A stretch of 16,807 bases of DNA. Origin: Gammaproteobacteria bacterium (GTDB taxonomy: Bacteria; Pseudomonadota; Gammaproteobacteria; Eutrophobiales; Eutrophobiaceae). Of the stretch, positions 1 through 8,269 are shown piece by piece; the stretch's first letter is position 1; every line of letters begins with the position of its first letter. Location: assembly GCA_018676275.1 (NCBI GenBank), contig JABHFC010000170.1, forward strand, positions 1 through 16,807. The letters run 5' to 3'. The notes below the pieces were generated by a model that saw only the letters and a list, made by a program, of their open reading frames with translations, did not search any database and had not been told where the DNA came from. A program made the translations under genes and the position numbers.

Positions 1-2148
1 AGTCTGGAAATTAACGGTTTCGCTGATAACACAACTCACCAGCGTTTTGGGAGTCGTGCCGGGCTATCAAAGATGCGCAATAGAGGACAGCTGGAGTTTT
101 CCAAATACTTCAAACCGACTGGTATTTTTTCTGAACTGTCGATACACAGTACAGTTCGTGCGTCATACGATGCAGTCTATGATATAAACGATGATGACTG
201 GGGCAAGGGTTCCGGAAGCGCCGTTAATTTTCAGAGCTTGGGCGGTCCTGCTATCGGCTTACCATCAAGTGTTCCGTGGGGAGCGACAGCAAATCCAGCA
301 CTGGGTCCGGCCGTGCTGCCAGGCACAAATCCCTTCGCAATTTCGCCTACCTCACCTGAACTAAACGGGTTTTTCCTTGGCCCGAATGGCGGGACCAATC
401 CGAACAGTGGTTTGCGTATCCTGGGTAGCGAATCCTTTACGGCCTCTACCGCAACCGCTGGCAATCCTCCTGGTTTCGGTGGGCTTCAGCTTGCATACCC
501 GACTCAACCTTGTGACATCGATTCACGTGGCTGTATCAACGGATACATGGATAAGGACGAGGACGATTTGCGTTTTGCAGAGTTCAATGATCGTCAAGAC
601 TGGCTACGAGAACTCTATATCGATGCCACTATTCCCTTGGCCAGTGGTGACGAACTGAATTTTCGGGTTGGACGCCAACAGGTGGTGTGGGGACGTACCG
701 ATCTGTTTCGCGTACTTGACCAGATTAATCCCATCGACTTTTCAATACAGAATATTTATGAAGAGTTTGAAGATAGTCGTATTCCCATGGGTATGTTCAA
801 TACAGAACTACGTTTAGGCGCAACGGGGGCCTTCGATGATTTGAACTTCCAGGTTGTGTGGAAGTTTGAGCAATTTCGTCCACACAACCTGGGCCAGGGC
901 GGTCAACCATACAGTATCCTGGATGCAGGTAATTTGTTCCGTGCACTGAATACCTGTTGGGATTCCGGCTGTACGGTCGCAAATTTTGCGCCGAATCAAA
1001 ACTTTGGATTGGGTGCGCCGCCGCCATTAGGCCCCGGTTTTGGTTTACCCGGTTTTCCCCCTGCTGCGCTCGGGGGCGGTAACGCGACGGGATTACTGGC
1101 GACGACGTTTCCTGCACATACTATCGGGATTCGCCAGGCGTTCTTACCGGATTGGGAAGTTGACAATGGTGAAATCGGTTTTCGCATGGAAGGACTGTTC
1201 AAAGATGTCGGCTTCTCAGTAAACGCGCTTTATTCTCGTCAACAATTGCCTTCATTGCACGGGGGCACAGAAGGACCGCCAGCAATTAACCCGTTTTTAT
1301 GTGATCCTACGAGTACGGGTCCGGTACCAGCTGTCCCAGGTCTCCCTCCTGGAGCTCTGCCTCCTGTAACGGGACCTCTTTGCGCGGGCGCAAATCCTAC
1401 AGCTGAGGCTTTTGGTACCCTGACACCACGCACCCATCTTATTGCCTTCGATATTCATTTTCCGCGAGTATTTTTGCTTGGGGCCTCGGCTGATTTCTAT
1501 ATCGATCCCATTAAGTCAGCATTTAGGGTGGAGGTGGCTCATACCACTGGCGAGGAGTTTGCGAATACTTTAAGGCCCTCACTGTATTCCGAGTCCAATG
1601 TATTGCGTTGGGTAGTTGGCTGGGATCGCTCTACGTTTATCAAGTTCTTACATCCGACCCGGGCTTTTCTTATTTCAGCCCAGTTGTTCGGTCAGCACTT
1701 ACTGAACCATGAAAAGGTCTCGACACCTTTTGGCCCTGCTGGTATGCCAGATTGGGAGAACAACGTACTAGCGACGTTTCTCATTCAAGGCGGCTATCTG
1801 AATGATCGTGTGCAACCGCGGATTCTGGTGGCCTATGATACGCAGGCTAAAGCAGGCGTATTTGGGCCAGCGGTTGACTGGTTGATTAATGATAATTGGC
1901 GCCTGGTTGTCGGAGCTAATTTTAAATTTGGTCGCGCCAAAAATGATTTCGATGACGTCCGACTCGGCAACCAATTCCCACCATTTACTGATCCTGCTGA
2001 AGGTACACCCGGAGCAGGGACTTTGCCAGCCGGACAAACGGCGCTTCGTATCGGTGGAATCGCACCTCTCGGTGCCTTCCGGGGTGGTCCGATAGGGATG
2101 GCGCAGGATGAAGACGAAATCCAGATTATGCTTAGGTATCGATTTTAG
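1..2148 (+). CDS. DUF1302 family outer-membrane protein (5' end missing)
   Basis: The reading frame is open from base 1, so the true start lies upstream. An internal ATG at 73 exists, but the residues before it (NGFADNTTHQRFGSRAGLSK) match the usual early part of DUF1302 proteins, so it is not taken as the start. About 715 residues are visible. The protein is rich in alternating aromatic and polar strands, has long Gly/Pro/Asn-rich loops (about codons 80-150, 310-360 and 420-470), and ends in IMLRYRF, a C-terminal aromatic residue typical of outer-membrane beta barrels. DUF1302 proteins are presumed outer-membrane channels or surface proteins encoded beside YCF48 and RND genes in catabolic clusters of Gram-negative bacteria. 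That context is present here. Four Cys in two loop regions might form disulfides. Family assignment is good; the substrate is unknown. Confidence 0.82.
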   Translation, partial: SLEINGFADNTTHQRFGSRAGLSKMRNRGQLEFSKYFKPTGIFSELSIHSTVRASYDAVYDINDDDWGKGSGSAVNFQSLGGPAIGLPSSVPWGATANPALGPAVLPGTNPFAISPTSPELNGFFLGPNGGTNPNSGLRILGSESFTASTATAGNPPGFGGLQLAYPTQPCDIDSRGCINGYMDKDEDDLRFAEFNDRQDWLRELYIDATIPLASGDELNFRVGRQQVVWGRTDLFRVLDQINPIDFSIQNIYEEFEDSRIPMGMFNTELRLGATGAFDDLNFQVVWKFEQFRPHNLGQGGQPYSILDAGNLFRALNTCWDSGCTVANFAPNQNFGLGAPPPLGPGFGLPGFPPAALGGGNATGLLATTFPAHTIGIRQAFLPDWEVDNGEIGFRMEGLFKDVGFSVNALYSRQQLPSLHGGTEGPPAINPFLCDPTSTGPVPAVPGLPPGALPPVTGPLCAGANPTAEAFGTLTPRTHLIAFDIHFPRVFLLGASADFYIDPIKSAFRVEVAHTTGEEFANTLRPSLYSESNVLRWVVGWDRSTFIKFLHPTRAFLISAQLFGQHLLNHEKVSTPFGPAGMPDWENNVLATFLIQGGYLNDRVQPRILVAYDTQAKAGVFGPAVDWLINDNWRLVVGANFKFGRAKNDFDDVRLGNQFPPFTDPAEGTPGAGTLPAGQTALRIGGIAPLGAFRGGPIGMAQDEDEIQIMLRYRF

Positions 2149-2235
2149 TTTGAATTTAATTAGTTAGATGTGAAAAAGCGGACACATAAGCACTCTCTAT
2201 AAAGGGGCTTTCCCAAAAATCGCAATAAATTTTAG

Positions 2236-2246
2236 TCACAATGTGA
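2236..2246. promoter_or_regulatory. Operator-like dyad upstream of the halogenase-like gene
   Basis: TCACA-A-TGTGA is a perfect 5-bp inverted repeat around one central base, 40 bp before the start codon at 2287. It shares the core ACAATGTG with a second dyad at 4296-4314. It could be a repressor site, but short dyads occur by chance in AT-rich gaps. The 138-bp gap around it has no clear terminator. Confidence 0.3.
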
Positions 2247-2286
2247 TTCAAAATTTGTTTGACTGAAGAGATTAGAGGAGCAAAAG

Positions 2287-4041
2287 ATGGAAAAAAATCT
2301 AGAAAATGATTATGACATAATTATGCTGGGTTCCGGTCTGCCGGGAACTATTCTTGCCGGTATTATCGCTAGAATGGGGCTGAAGATTCTTGTAATTGAA
2401 AAGGGCAGTCATCCACGCTTTGCCATTGGTGAAGCGATGTTGCCACAGTCGACTATGTGGATGGATTTGTTGAGTGAGCGTTTTGATTATCCAGAAATTC
2501 AGGATATTATTAGCGTTGAAAATATCCAGAAAAAAATATCAAAAAATTGCGGACATAAGCGCAGTATCAGTTTCCTGTATCACGAAGAAGGTAAAAAACA
2601 GGATCAAAAGAACCAATCCCATCAAGTGGTTGCCCCTGAAACACCTTTCAGTTCCGAATCGCATCTTATGCGTGCTGATATAGATCATCACATGTTGAAA
2701 AACGCCATAAAAGCCGGAATTACGTATCTTGATAATACGAACGTAATTGATTTTGACTGTAAAGAGAATGATGTAACAATAACGACGGAGAAGGGCGAAG
2801 CATTCCATTCTAAATTGTTGTTGGATGGTTCTGGTTTTATGTCTCCACTGGCTGAGCGTTTTGGTTTGCGCAAAGATAAAGATGAAATCCGTTCAACATC
2901 ACGTACCTTGTTTACCCATGCTGATGGGCTAAAAAATTATGACAAACTGGATGGCGTTAAACAGCCGTTTGAACGTTTTGGCTATCATGATGGTACGGTT
3001 CACCATATTTTCAAGGGTGGTTGGTTTTGGGTCATTCCATTTGATAATGCTCCGGGTTCAGAGAATAAAGGGGCAAGTATCGGTTTGTCACTGGATACAA
3101 CAGTCTATCCTCTGGATGAAAGTATTAGTCCTGAAGATGAATTCTGGTCTTTTGTAAATAAATTTCCAACGGTTAAAGATCATTTTGAAAATCTTACTTT
3201 TACTCGCGCCTTGATCCGTACCGGTCGTCTGCAATACTCGTCTAATAAATCTGCTGGTCCGGGCTATTGTCTTTTAAGTCATGCTGCTGGATTTATGGAC
3301 GCGATTATGTCTCGTGGCATGATCAATTCCTTCGAGTCTGCCTATTATATTTGCAGGGGCATTGAAAAAGCTATTAAAGCGGGTAACTTCAACTACGAGC
3401 ATTTTGAATCATTAAATGCAATGCATGAAGCTCAATTGGACATTACTGACCGCTTGGTAAAAACATATTACGATTCAACTCAGGATTTCCGTTTATGGAA
3501 TGCCTGGTTTAACTTATGGTTTGGGGGAAAGATTCTCGGAGATTTGTACTTCATTGGAGCGGTTGTTAAAGCGAAGCAAGGTAATTTCGAATTCTTTGAT
3601 CGTTGTGATCAGCATGTTCGTGCTGATGCTTCTGCACCGTATGCCCCTTACCTCGAAGAGTTGGTTGAGCTGGTTGAATCAACTCAGGCAGCAGTTAAGT
3701 TGGGTAAAATGTCAATACAAGAAGCAGCTGATGCAGTGTGTGATCAGGTTAAAGAGGCTGAGTGGCTTCCACACGATACCTATCATTGGGGTGGGCCTGC
3801 CGGGAGCTGTGACTTTGATGAGGAAGTCTTCAGGCAGTTGTGTATTGATTGGGGTCAAAACACCGCCCCTGATTATATTCGAGATAAGGTACTTAATTAT
3901 ACGGCACCCTGGATTCCAAATAATGACGCCGCCAAGGAAGAATTGAAAAAGATCAAGACATATCAAATGGAAAGAACAGCAAGGTTGGCTAAGAAGGGTG
4001 TTGTCGTTCCTAAAATGGTGGATCCAGCAGGGGCGATGTAA
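2287..4041 (+). CDS. FAD-dependent oxidoreductase of the flavin-dependent halogenase superfamily
   Basis: 584 residues. The start is set by AGAGGAG six bases before the ATG. An N-terminal dinucleotide fold is visible as GSGLPG (15-20), followed by the acidic end of strand 2 (VIEKG) and GEAMLP (49-53). The sequence GGWFWVIPF contains the WxWxIP signature (W246, W248, I250, P251) used to tell flavin-dependent halogenases from monooxygenases. K91 in HKRSISF is a candidate for the halogenase catalytic Lys that forms the haloamine. The usual GDAAGFxDP FAD motif reads SHAAGFMDA (331-339), so the Gly-Asp pair is changed. The C-terminal about 170 residues are a family-specific helical extension. Family members use FADH2 and O2 to halogenate electron-rich aromatics, and need a separate flavin reductase; one is encoded at 8270. 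Halogenation itself is inferred: related oxidoreductases of this fold are often over-annotated as halogenases. Confidence 0.7.
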   Translation: MEKNLENDYDIIMLGSGLPGTILAGIIARMGLKILVIEKGSHPRFAIGEAMLPQSTMWMDLLSERFDYPEIQDIISVENIQKKISKNCGHKRSISFLYHEEGKKQDQKNQSHQVVAPETPFSSESHLMRADIDHHMLKNAIKAGITYLDNTNVIDFDCKENDVTITTEKGEAFHSKLLLDGSGFMSPLAERFGLRKDKDEIRSTSRTLFTHADGLKNYDKLDGVKQPFERFGYHDGTVHHIFKGGWFWVIPFDNAPGSENKGASIGLSLDTTVYPLDESISPEDEFWSFVNKFPTVKDHFENLTFTRALIRTGRLQYSSNKSAGPGYCLLSHAAGFMDAIMSRGMINSFESAYYICRGIEKAIKAGNFNYEHFESLNAMHEAQLDITDRLVKTYYDSTQDFRLWNAWFNLWFGGKILGDLYFIGAVVKAKQGNFEFFDRCDQHVRADASAPYAPYLEELVELVESTQAAVKLGKMSIQEAADAVCDQVKEAEWLPHDTYHWGGPAGSCDFDEEVFRQLCIDWGQNTAPDYIRDKVLNYTAPWIPNNDAAKEELKKIKTYQMERTARLAKKGVVVPKMVDPAGAM

Positions 4042-4104
4042 AGGGAGAATAAGAATATTATCTAAATCCTTTTTTGCCGTATTTATACATAGCAACATTG
4101 GAGG

Positions 4105-4133
4105 ATGCGGGATTCTTTTCGATTGTTCCGCAT
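4105..4133 (+). terminator. Weak hairpin downstream of the halogenase-like gene
   Basis: ATGCGG (4105-4110) pairs with CCGCAT (4128-4133) around a 17-base loop and is followed by TTCTTAT. It lies 64 bp after the stop codon. The stem is short, the loop long and the T tract poor, so termination activity is doubtful. Confidence 0.22.
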
Positions 4134-4295
4134 TTCTTATATTGCAGCATAGGTGAAATAAATAGTTTATCTAAATTTGAAACTTATTTTTATGCGAGTC
4201 GAACGCTTAGCGATATATTTATTGTAGTCATTCAAAATCCCTGATTTAAAAGATAATCAAGGTGTTCTCCGCTTAATTCAAATAATGGAGAAGAT

Positions 4296-4314
4296 GCGCA
4301 TACAATGTGTGCGC
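4296..4314. promoter_or_regulatory. 19-bp operator-like dyad upstream of the YCF48 gene
   Basis: GCGCATACA-A-TGTGTGCGC is an odd-length dyad in which 8 of 9 base pairs match. It lies about 155 bp before the TTG start at 4469. It is centred on the same ACAATGT core as the dyad at 2236-2246. A second TACAATG followed by CGCC comes immediately after it. This is the cleanest operator-like element in the left half of the window; its binding protein is unknown. Confidence 0.35.
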
Positions 4315-4468
4315 CTACAATGACGCCAGTACATTCGCCAATGCCTTTTACAGGTGATAACTGTAGTCGTGCTGTTTTCTAGTTCACCGTATATCAAGTT
4401 GTCGAATTTTATTAATATCGATCACATCAGGCCCGATTGCTGACTGTAGGAGGTATTGGGGGACGAAA

Positions 4469-5485
4469 TTGGAAATTTTTCGAAGCTGTAAAAGTCTATT
4501 TCGTTTTTTTTGTATTAGTTCGCTTATTCTATTGCTGATGGCCTGTGAAGCACCTTTGGTGCTGGATGAAGTGGAAAAGTCAAAACAGGCCTTTGCCAGA
4601 CGTACCGACACTTTCCTCGCAGTTGGTGCAAATGCGGGAAACATCGTTGTTGTTGGCTCACATGGTCTGGTGTTGAGTTCAAATGATGATGGTGAGTCCT
4701 GGCAACGCCAGGAACTACCAGGCTGGCCTGCATTAATTGATGTTACAGCATGTAACAACAGAAATTTTGCTGCGCTCTCTTTTGAGGGCGATATTTGGGT
4801 ATCTGAAGACGAGGGCAGAAGCTGGGAAGCACGTAAACTGGGCACGGAGGAATCACCCCAGGCGATTACCTGTGACAGTTCAAATCGATTATGGGTGGTT
4901 GGTGCCTTCACAACGATCCTGAATTCGGAAGATCTGGGTAATAACTGGTCCTTGTTTACTACTGATGAAGACATCATCCTCAATACTATTCAGTTTATAA
5001 GTGATACCGAGGCCTTTGTGAGTGGTGAGTTTGGCACCTTGATGAAAACCACAGATGCTGGCGCAAGTTGGGAAACCCTGCCGCCTATGGAGGAAGATTT
5101 TTATCCCCAGGACATACATTTTGATGACAGTCTGAACGGATGGGCAATTGGCTTGATAGGCGCCATTTTGCACACAGACGACGGTGGTCAAAGCTGGCAT
5201 AGACAGGAAAGCAATACATTTGTCTCCCTGTTCAGGTTGACGAAGTCTCGGCAGTATCTTTTTGCAGTTGGTGGGCAAGGTAAGATTTTTTGTCTGATTG
5301 GAGATAAGTGGAAGGAAATAAACCATGGGAAAAACATACGTCTTTACCTTGGTGGTATAGAAACCCTGCAAAATAAAAAAGTCATCGTCACTGGACCGGC
5401 TGGGACTCTGCACATACTTTCCGTTGATGAAATAGTCGATAGAAGTACGCCGATGGTGGCCCTTGATAATAACATGGAGGGCTGA
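4469..5485 (+). CDS. YCF48-like beta-propeller lipoprotein
   Basis: 338 residues. A TTG at 4469 is used as start because it keeps the signal peptide; GGGGGA lies six bases before it and AGGAGG fifteen bases before it. A short basic N-terminus and a hydrophobic stretch end in LLMAC, a lipobox with C26 as the predicted lipidated residue. At least five Asp-box/BNR-type turns follow at regular spacing: SNDDGESW (71-78), SEDEGRSW (112-119), SEDLGNNW (153-160), TTDAGASW (194-201) and HTDDGGQSW (235-243). This is the pattern of the Ycf48/HCF136 propeller family. In non-photosynthetic bacteria such genes sit directly before RND/MMPL transporters. Here the TGA overlaps the transporter ATG by one base, implying coupled translation and a shared complex. 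It is probably a periplasmic partner of the pump, not a photosystem factor. Confidence 0.83.
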   Translation: MEIFRSCKSLFRFFCISSLILLLMACEAPLVLDEVEKSKQAFARRTDTFLAVGANAGNIVVVGSHGLVLSSNDDGESWQRQELPGWPALIDVTACNNRNFAALSFEGDIWVSEDEGRSWEARKLGTEESPQAITCDSSNRLWVVGAFTTILNSEDLGNNWSLFTTDEDIILNTIQFISDTEAFVSGEFGTLMKTTDAGASWETLPPMEEDFYPQDIHFDDSLNGWAIGLIGAILHTDDGGQSWHRQESNTFVSLFRLTKSRQYLFAVGGQGKIFCLIGDKWKEINHGKNIRLYLGGIETLQNKKVIVTGPAGTLHILSVDEIVDRSTPMVALDNNMEG

Positions 5486-7881
5486 TGGCGATGGAAAGTG
5501 GACAACTTTTTTCAAGATTCGGCAATAAACTTTTTGACAATCGTAAGGTAGTGCTTGGCATTATTTTTGCAATTACCGTATTTTTCGCCTACCAGATTCC
5601 GACGGTAAGGATGCTTTCTGATTTTGCGGATTTATTGCCTCAGGAACATTCTTATATACAACTCCATAATGAGATTCGCGATACCTTCGGTGGTGCCAAT
5701 ATTATTGTTATGTCTGTGGAGGTAGAAGAAGGTACGATTTTTACCAATGAGGCCCTTAATCGTATACATCGTATTACCCAGAAACTGGATGAAATCACCA
5801 ATATCAATCACAACCTGGTGACCAGTCTCACACATCGAAACACTCGCAAGATCTGGATCACGCCCGACGGCACTATTCGATCTAAAAATTATTACGATCC
5901 GCAACATGGTGACTATACCCAGGAAGAGCTGGCCAAGATCCAGCGTGATGTTCTGTCCAGTAATAATGTGTATGGCTTACTGGTCTCCCCGGACATGAAG
6001 TCGGCCCTGATCAAGGGCACCTTAAACGAAGGACAGCTTCGCTATCGGGTTGTCTTCGATGAGTTGCAGGCTATTCGCGATGCAGAGTCCGCGCCGGGTG
6101 TCACCATCCATGCTACCGGTAATCCCGTGCTGGTGGGTTGGGTGGATTCCTATAGCGGTCAGATAATACAGATTTTCATGTACACGATTTTAATCGTACT
6201 GGTGATCCTGATTGTTTACACACGCAAATTCCTTGGTGTTGTATTGCCACTATTGGGTATGGCGCTGACGACTATCTGGGGCGTTGGCTTTATGGGCCTG
6301 TTTGGTTATAACCTGGATCCCCTGATGCTGGTGGTGCCCTTCCTGATCTCCGCCCGCGCCATGTCCCATGGCATCCAGAAGATTGAGCGCTATCTCCTGG
6401 AGTTATCGCTTACCGAAGACAAGGTACTGGCTGCACGTAATACCTTTAATTCCTTGTTCCGACCGGGGGCGCTGGCGATTGTTGCCGACGCTGCTGCGCT
6501 TTACCTGATTGGTCTTGGTTCTGTACCCATCAATGACAAGATGGCTATTTATGCGTCATTCTGGGCATTGACCATGGTGGTTACAGTGCTGGTGCTTATT
6601 CCCATGCTCCTAGCTGAATTACCCAAACCAAGAAATACAGAAATGAAAACAACAATAATCAGAAAGTTGTTTCCAAAACTGGCACTGGTCGTATCAACAC
6701 CAACCCGTTCCCGCAATGTCCTTATTGCCTGCCTGTTGATTGCCCTGGCCGCAAGCTTTCTGGCCACCAAGGTTCAGGTTGGTGAACCGGAGCCTGGTTC
6801 ACCGTTGTTATATCGTGATCATGACTTCAATCTTTCTTCGAAATCGATCAACGACAGTTTCCCCGGATCGGAGGAAATGTTCATTATTGCCCGTACCGAA
6901 GAGAAAGGCGGTATTAAGAGACCCGAAGTGTTAAAAGCCCTGACCGATTTCCAGAATCACATGATGACTGATCCTAACCTTGGCGGCGTCAAGGGCGTGA
7001 ATAATTTGGTTAAGCAGGTCAACCAGATGACACGTAACGATGATCCCAGTTGGGGTGTTATCCCGACCGTTGGTAGTAATGTCGGCGGGTTGATGTTCAT
7101 GTACATGATGTCGGCACCGACACCGGGCGCCTTGCTCGAATATATTGATACAGATGAGCAGATGGCCAACATGGTTTTTTATTACAAGGACCATACCGGT
7201 GAGACGATCCGGCGTTCTATTCATTTAGCAAAAGAATGGATTAAAACCAAAGGCAAAGAAGTCGATGGATTACAAATCGATCTGGCGGGCGGGCCGGTCG
7301 GGGTAACCGCGGCGATTGACGAAGAAGCCTATCAGACAAACCTTATAGTGGTACCAGCCGTGCTGTTATTGATTCTGGCTTTTACGTTCTGGTTTTATGG
7401 GACGGTACATGCCGGGGTAATGATGCTGGCGTCGATGGGATTTGCCACCACCCTGACCTATGCCTGCATGGGTGTACTGGAAATGGGCCTGAATGTAAAC
7501 ACGGTACCGATGATCGCGGTGGGTATCGGCCTCGGTGTCGATTATGCAATCTACATGATGGATCGGATCAAGGAAGAAATGCATTTTGCTGATAATTTGC
7601 AGGATGCCATCACCCAGGCAGTCGGAACGACCGGTGTTGCCATCGCCTTTACAGCGACCACCTTGATTGGTGGTATCATCATGTGGGTCTTTATTTCTGA
7701 CCTGCGTTTCCAGGCTGATGCGGCGCGCCTACTTATTATCATGTTGGTCTTGAATGCCTGCTCTGCCATGTTCTTGGTACCGGCCTGGGTGGATATCTTC
7801 AAGCCAAAATTCATTCTAGATGCAGGTAAGGAACATTGGAGTGAGAAAGAGCACACACATGTGGTGGAAGGCAGTATTTAA
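5485..7881 (+). CDS. RND/MMPL-family transporter
   Basis: 798 residues, with the length and layout of MMPL/RND pumps. TM1 is at about 22-38, followed by a periplasmic loop, a helix cluster (about 225-385), TM7 (about 411-428), a second loop, and a final helix cluster (about 619-775). In the second half GVDYAIYMMDRI carries the Asp-Tyr pair (D686, Y687) typical of proton-relay helices in this superfamily. The equivalent first-half segment reads SARAMSHGIQ, as in the RND subgroup encoded next to DUF1302/YCF48 genes. The start is the ATG overlapping the previous stop (TGATG), with GGAGG five bases upstream; an ATG two codons later is a possible alternative. It probably moves a hydrophobic compound across the inner membrane together with the YCF48 lipoprotein and the DUF1302 protein. 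Direction and substrate are not visible. Confidence 0.88.
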   Translation: MAMESGQLFSRFGNKLFDNRKVVLGIIFAITVFFAYQIPTVRMLSDFADLLPQEHSYIQLHNEIRDTFGGANIIVMSVEVEEGTIFTNEALNRIHRITQKLDEITNINHNLVTSLTHRNTRKIWITPDGTIRSKNYYDPQHGDYTQEELAKIQRDVLSSNNVYGLLVSPDMKSALIKGTLNEGQLRYRVVFDELQAIRDAESAPGVTIHATGNPVLVGWVDSYSGQIIQIFMYTILIVLVILIVYTRKFLGVVLPLLGMALTTIWGVGFMGLFGYNLDPLMLVVPFLISARAMSHGIQKIERYLLELSLTEDKVLAARNTFNSLFRPGALAIVADAAALYLIGLGSVPINDKMAIYASFWALTMVVTVLVLIPMLLAELPKPRNTEMKTTIIRKLFPKLALVVSTPTRSRNVLIACLLIALAASFLATKVQVGEPEPGSPLLYRDHDFNLSSKSINDSFPGSEEMFIIARTEEKGGIKRPEVLKALTDFQNHMMTDPNLGGVKGVNNLVKQVNQMTRNDDPSWGVIPTVGSNVGGLMFMYMMSAPTPGALLEYIDTDEQMANMVFYYKDHTGETIRRSIHLAKEWIKTKGKEVDGLQIDLAGGPVGVTAAIDEEAYQTNLIVVPAVLLLILAFTFWFYGTVHAGVMMLASMGFATTLTYACMGVLEMGLNVNTVPMIAVGIGLGVDYAIYMMDRIKEEMHFADNLQDAITQAVGTTGVAIAFTATTLIGGIIMWVFISDLRFQADAARLLIIMLVLNACSAMFLVPAWVDIFKPKFILDAGKEHWSEKEHTHVVEGSI

Positions 7882-7940
7882 TAGAGCAAAGACTGGTTGG
7901 CACATAAACTCAAAATAATTTTTTTAGAAAAGATTAAGGA

Positions 7941-7961
7941 AATTCAAAATATTATTGAATT
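7941..7961. repeat. AT-rich inverted repeat upstream of the flavin reductase
   Basis: AATTCAA (7941-7947) and TTGAATT (7955-7961) form a perfect 7-bp inverted repeat with a 7-base spacer, about 190 bp before the -24/-12 element. It could be a second activator site, or a chance feature of AT-rich DNA. Confidence 0.3.
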
Positions 7962-8022
7962 CGATGTTACAGATAATATTTATGTAAAATTTTTAAACAA
8001 TTTGAATAAATAAAAATAAACT

Positions 8023-8047
8023 AGCTGATTCAGGATCTGCTTCAGCT
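8023..8047. promoter_or_regulatory. Candidate upstream activating sequence (nested dyad)
   Basis: The half-sites AGCTGATTCAG and CTGCTTCAGCT are separated by GAT, and 9 of 11 positions match as an inverted repeat. The centre (8035) lies about 115 bp before the -24 element, the usual distance for an NtrC/XylR-type enhancer-binding protein. No activator gene is in the window, so the identity of the protein is unknown. Confidence 0.42.
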
Positions 8048-8147
8048 TTATCGATATCCATCACACGCAAAATAAAACAATAAATAAAACAGAGTGTTAA
8101 GCTAATGATTACTACTTACCCAGTCAGTAAAAATGTATTTAATGAAA

Positions 8148-8164
8148 TTGGCATACCACTTGCT
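8148..8164 (+). promoter_or_regulatory. Sigma-54-like (-24/-12) promoter of the flavin reductase
   Basis: TTGGCATACCACTTGCT matches the sigma-54 consensus TTGGCACRNNNNTTGCW at every defined position except C to T after GGCA. The -24 GG (8150-8151) and -12 GC (8162-8163) are exactly 12 bases apart. Transcription would start near 8175, giving a leader of about 95 bases before the ATG at 8270. Confidence 0.68.
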
Positions 8165-8269
8165 TCATCATCTATAAAACAGGAGTTGCTACTAATAGCA
8201 AGCTAAATTCAGTTCTTCATATTTTATAGCAAGTGTGATCATTGAAGAATACAGGCTCTGGGGGAAACA

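Larger units (their letters stand above)
4042..4468. other. 427-bp AT-rich intergenic region
   Basis: No convincing gene is seen. The stretch holds a weak hairpin (4105-4133), an AT-rich 13-mer TTTATCTAAATTT (4166-4178) that recurs exactly at 9226-9238, and a 19-bp dyad (4296-4314). The longest forward reading in the dyad region is only 25 codons. The gap probably separates two transcription units and carries the promoter for the YCF48-RND pair, but no standard -35/-10 pair stands out. Confidence 0.5.
7882..8269. other. 388-bp AT-rich regulatory gap
   Basis: No convincing gene is present. From left to right it holds an AT-rich inverted repeat (7941-7961), a nested dyad (8023-8047), a one-mismatch match to the reversed IHF consensus (TAA-GCTA-ATGATT, 8098-8110) and a sigma-54-like promoter (8148-8164). 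The order dyad, IHF-like site, -24/-12 element is that of enhancer-dependent promoters. No terminator for the RND gene is obvious. Confidence 0.55.

Noticed and set aside
4305..4382. 25-codon forward frame with two Cys upstream of the YCF48 gene
   Set aside because: Too short, no ribosome-binding site, starts inside the dyad, and no maturation genes nearby to suggest a peptide product.
4384..4983. Long reverse-strand open frame (199 codons) opposite the YCF48 gene
   Set aside because: It lies mostly antisense to a well-supported propeller gene with regular Asp-box repeats, and its own translation has no recognisable domain.
4889..5515. Reverse-strand open frame of 208 codons across the YCF48/RND junction
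   Set aside because: Antisense to two confident genes with translational coupling; composition looks like a shadow frame.
7895..7912. TTGGCACA element that begins like a sigma-54 -24 box
   Set aside because: There is no GC at the required -12 position, so only half the promoter is present.
8105..8206. 33-codon forward frame starting MITTYPVSKN
   Set aside because: It overlaps the strong sigma-54-like promoter, lacks a clear ribosome-binding site and shows no recognisable feature.
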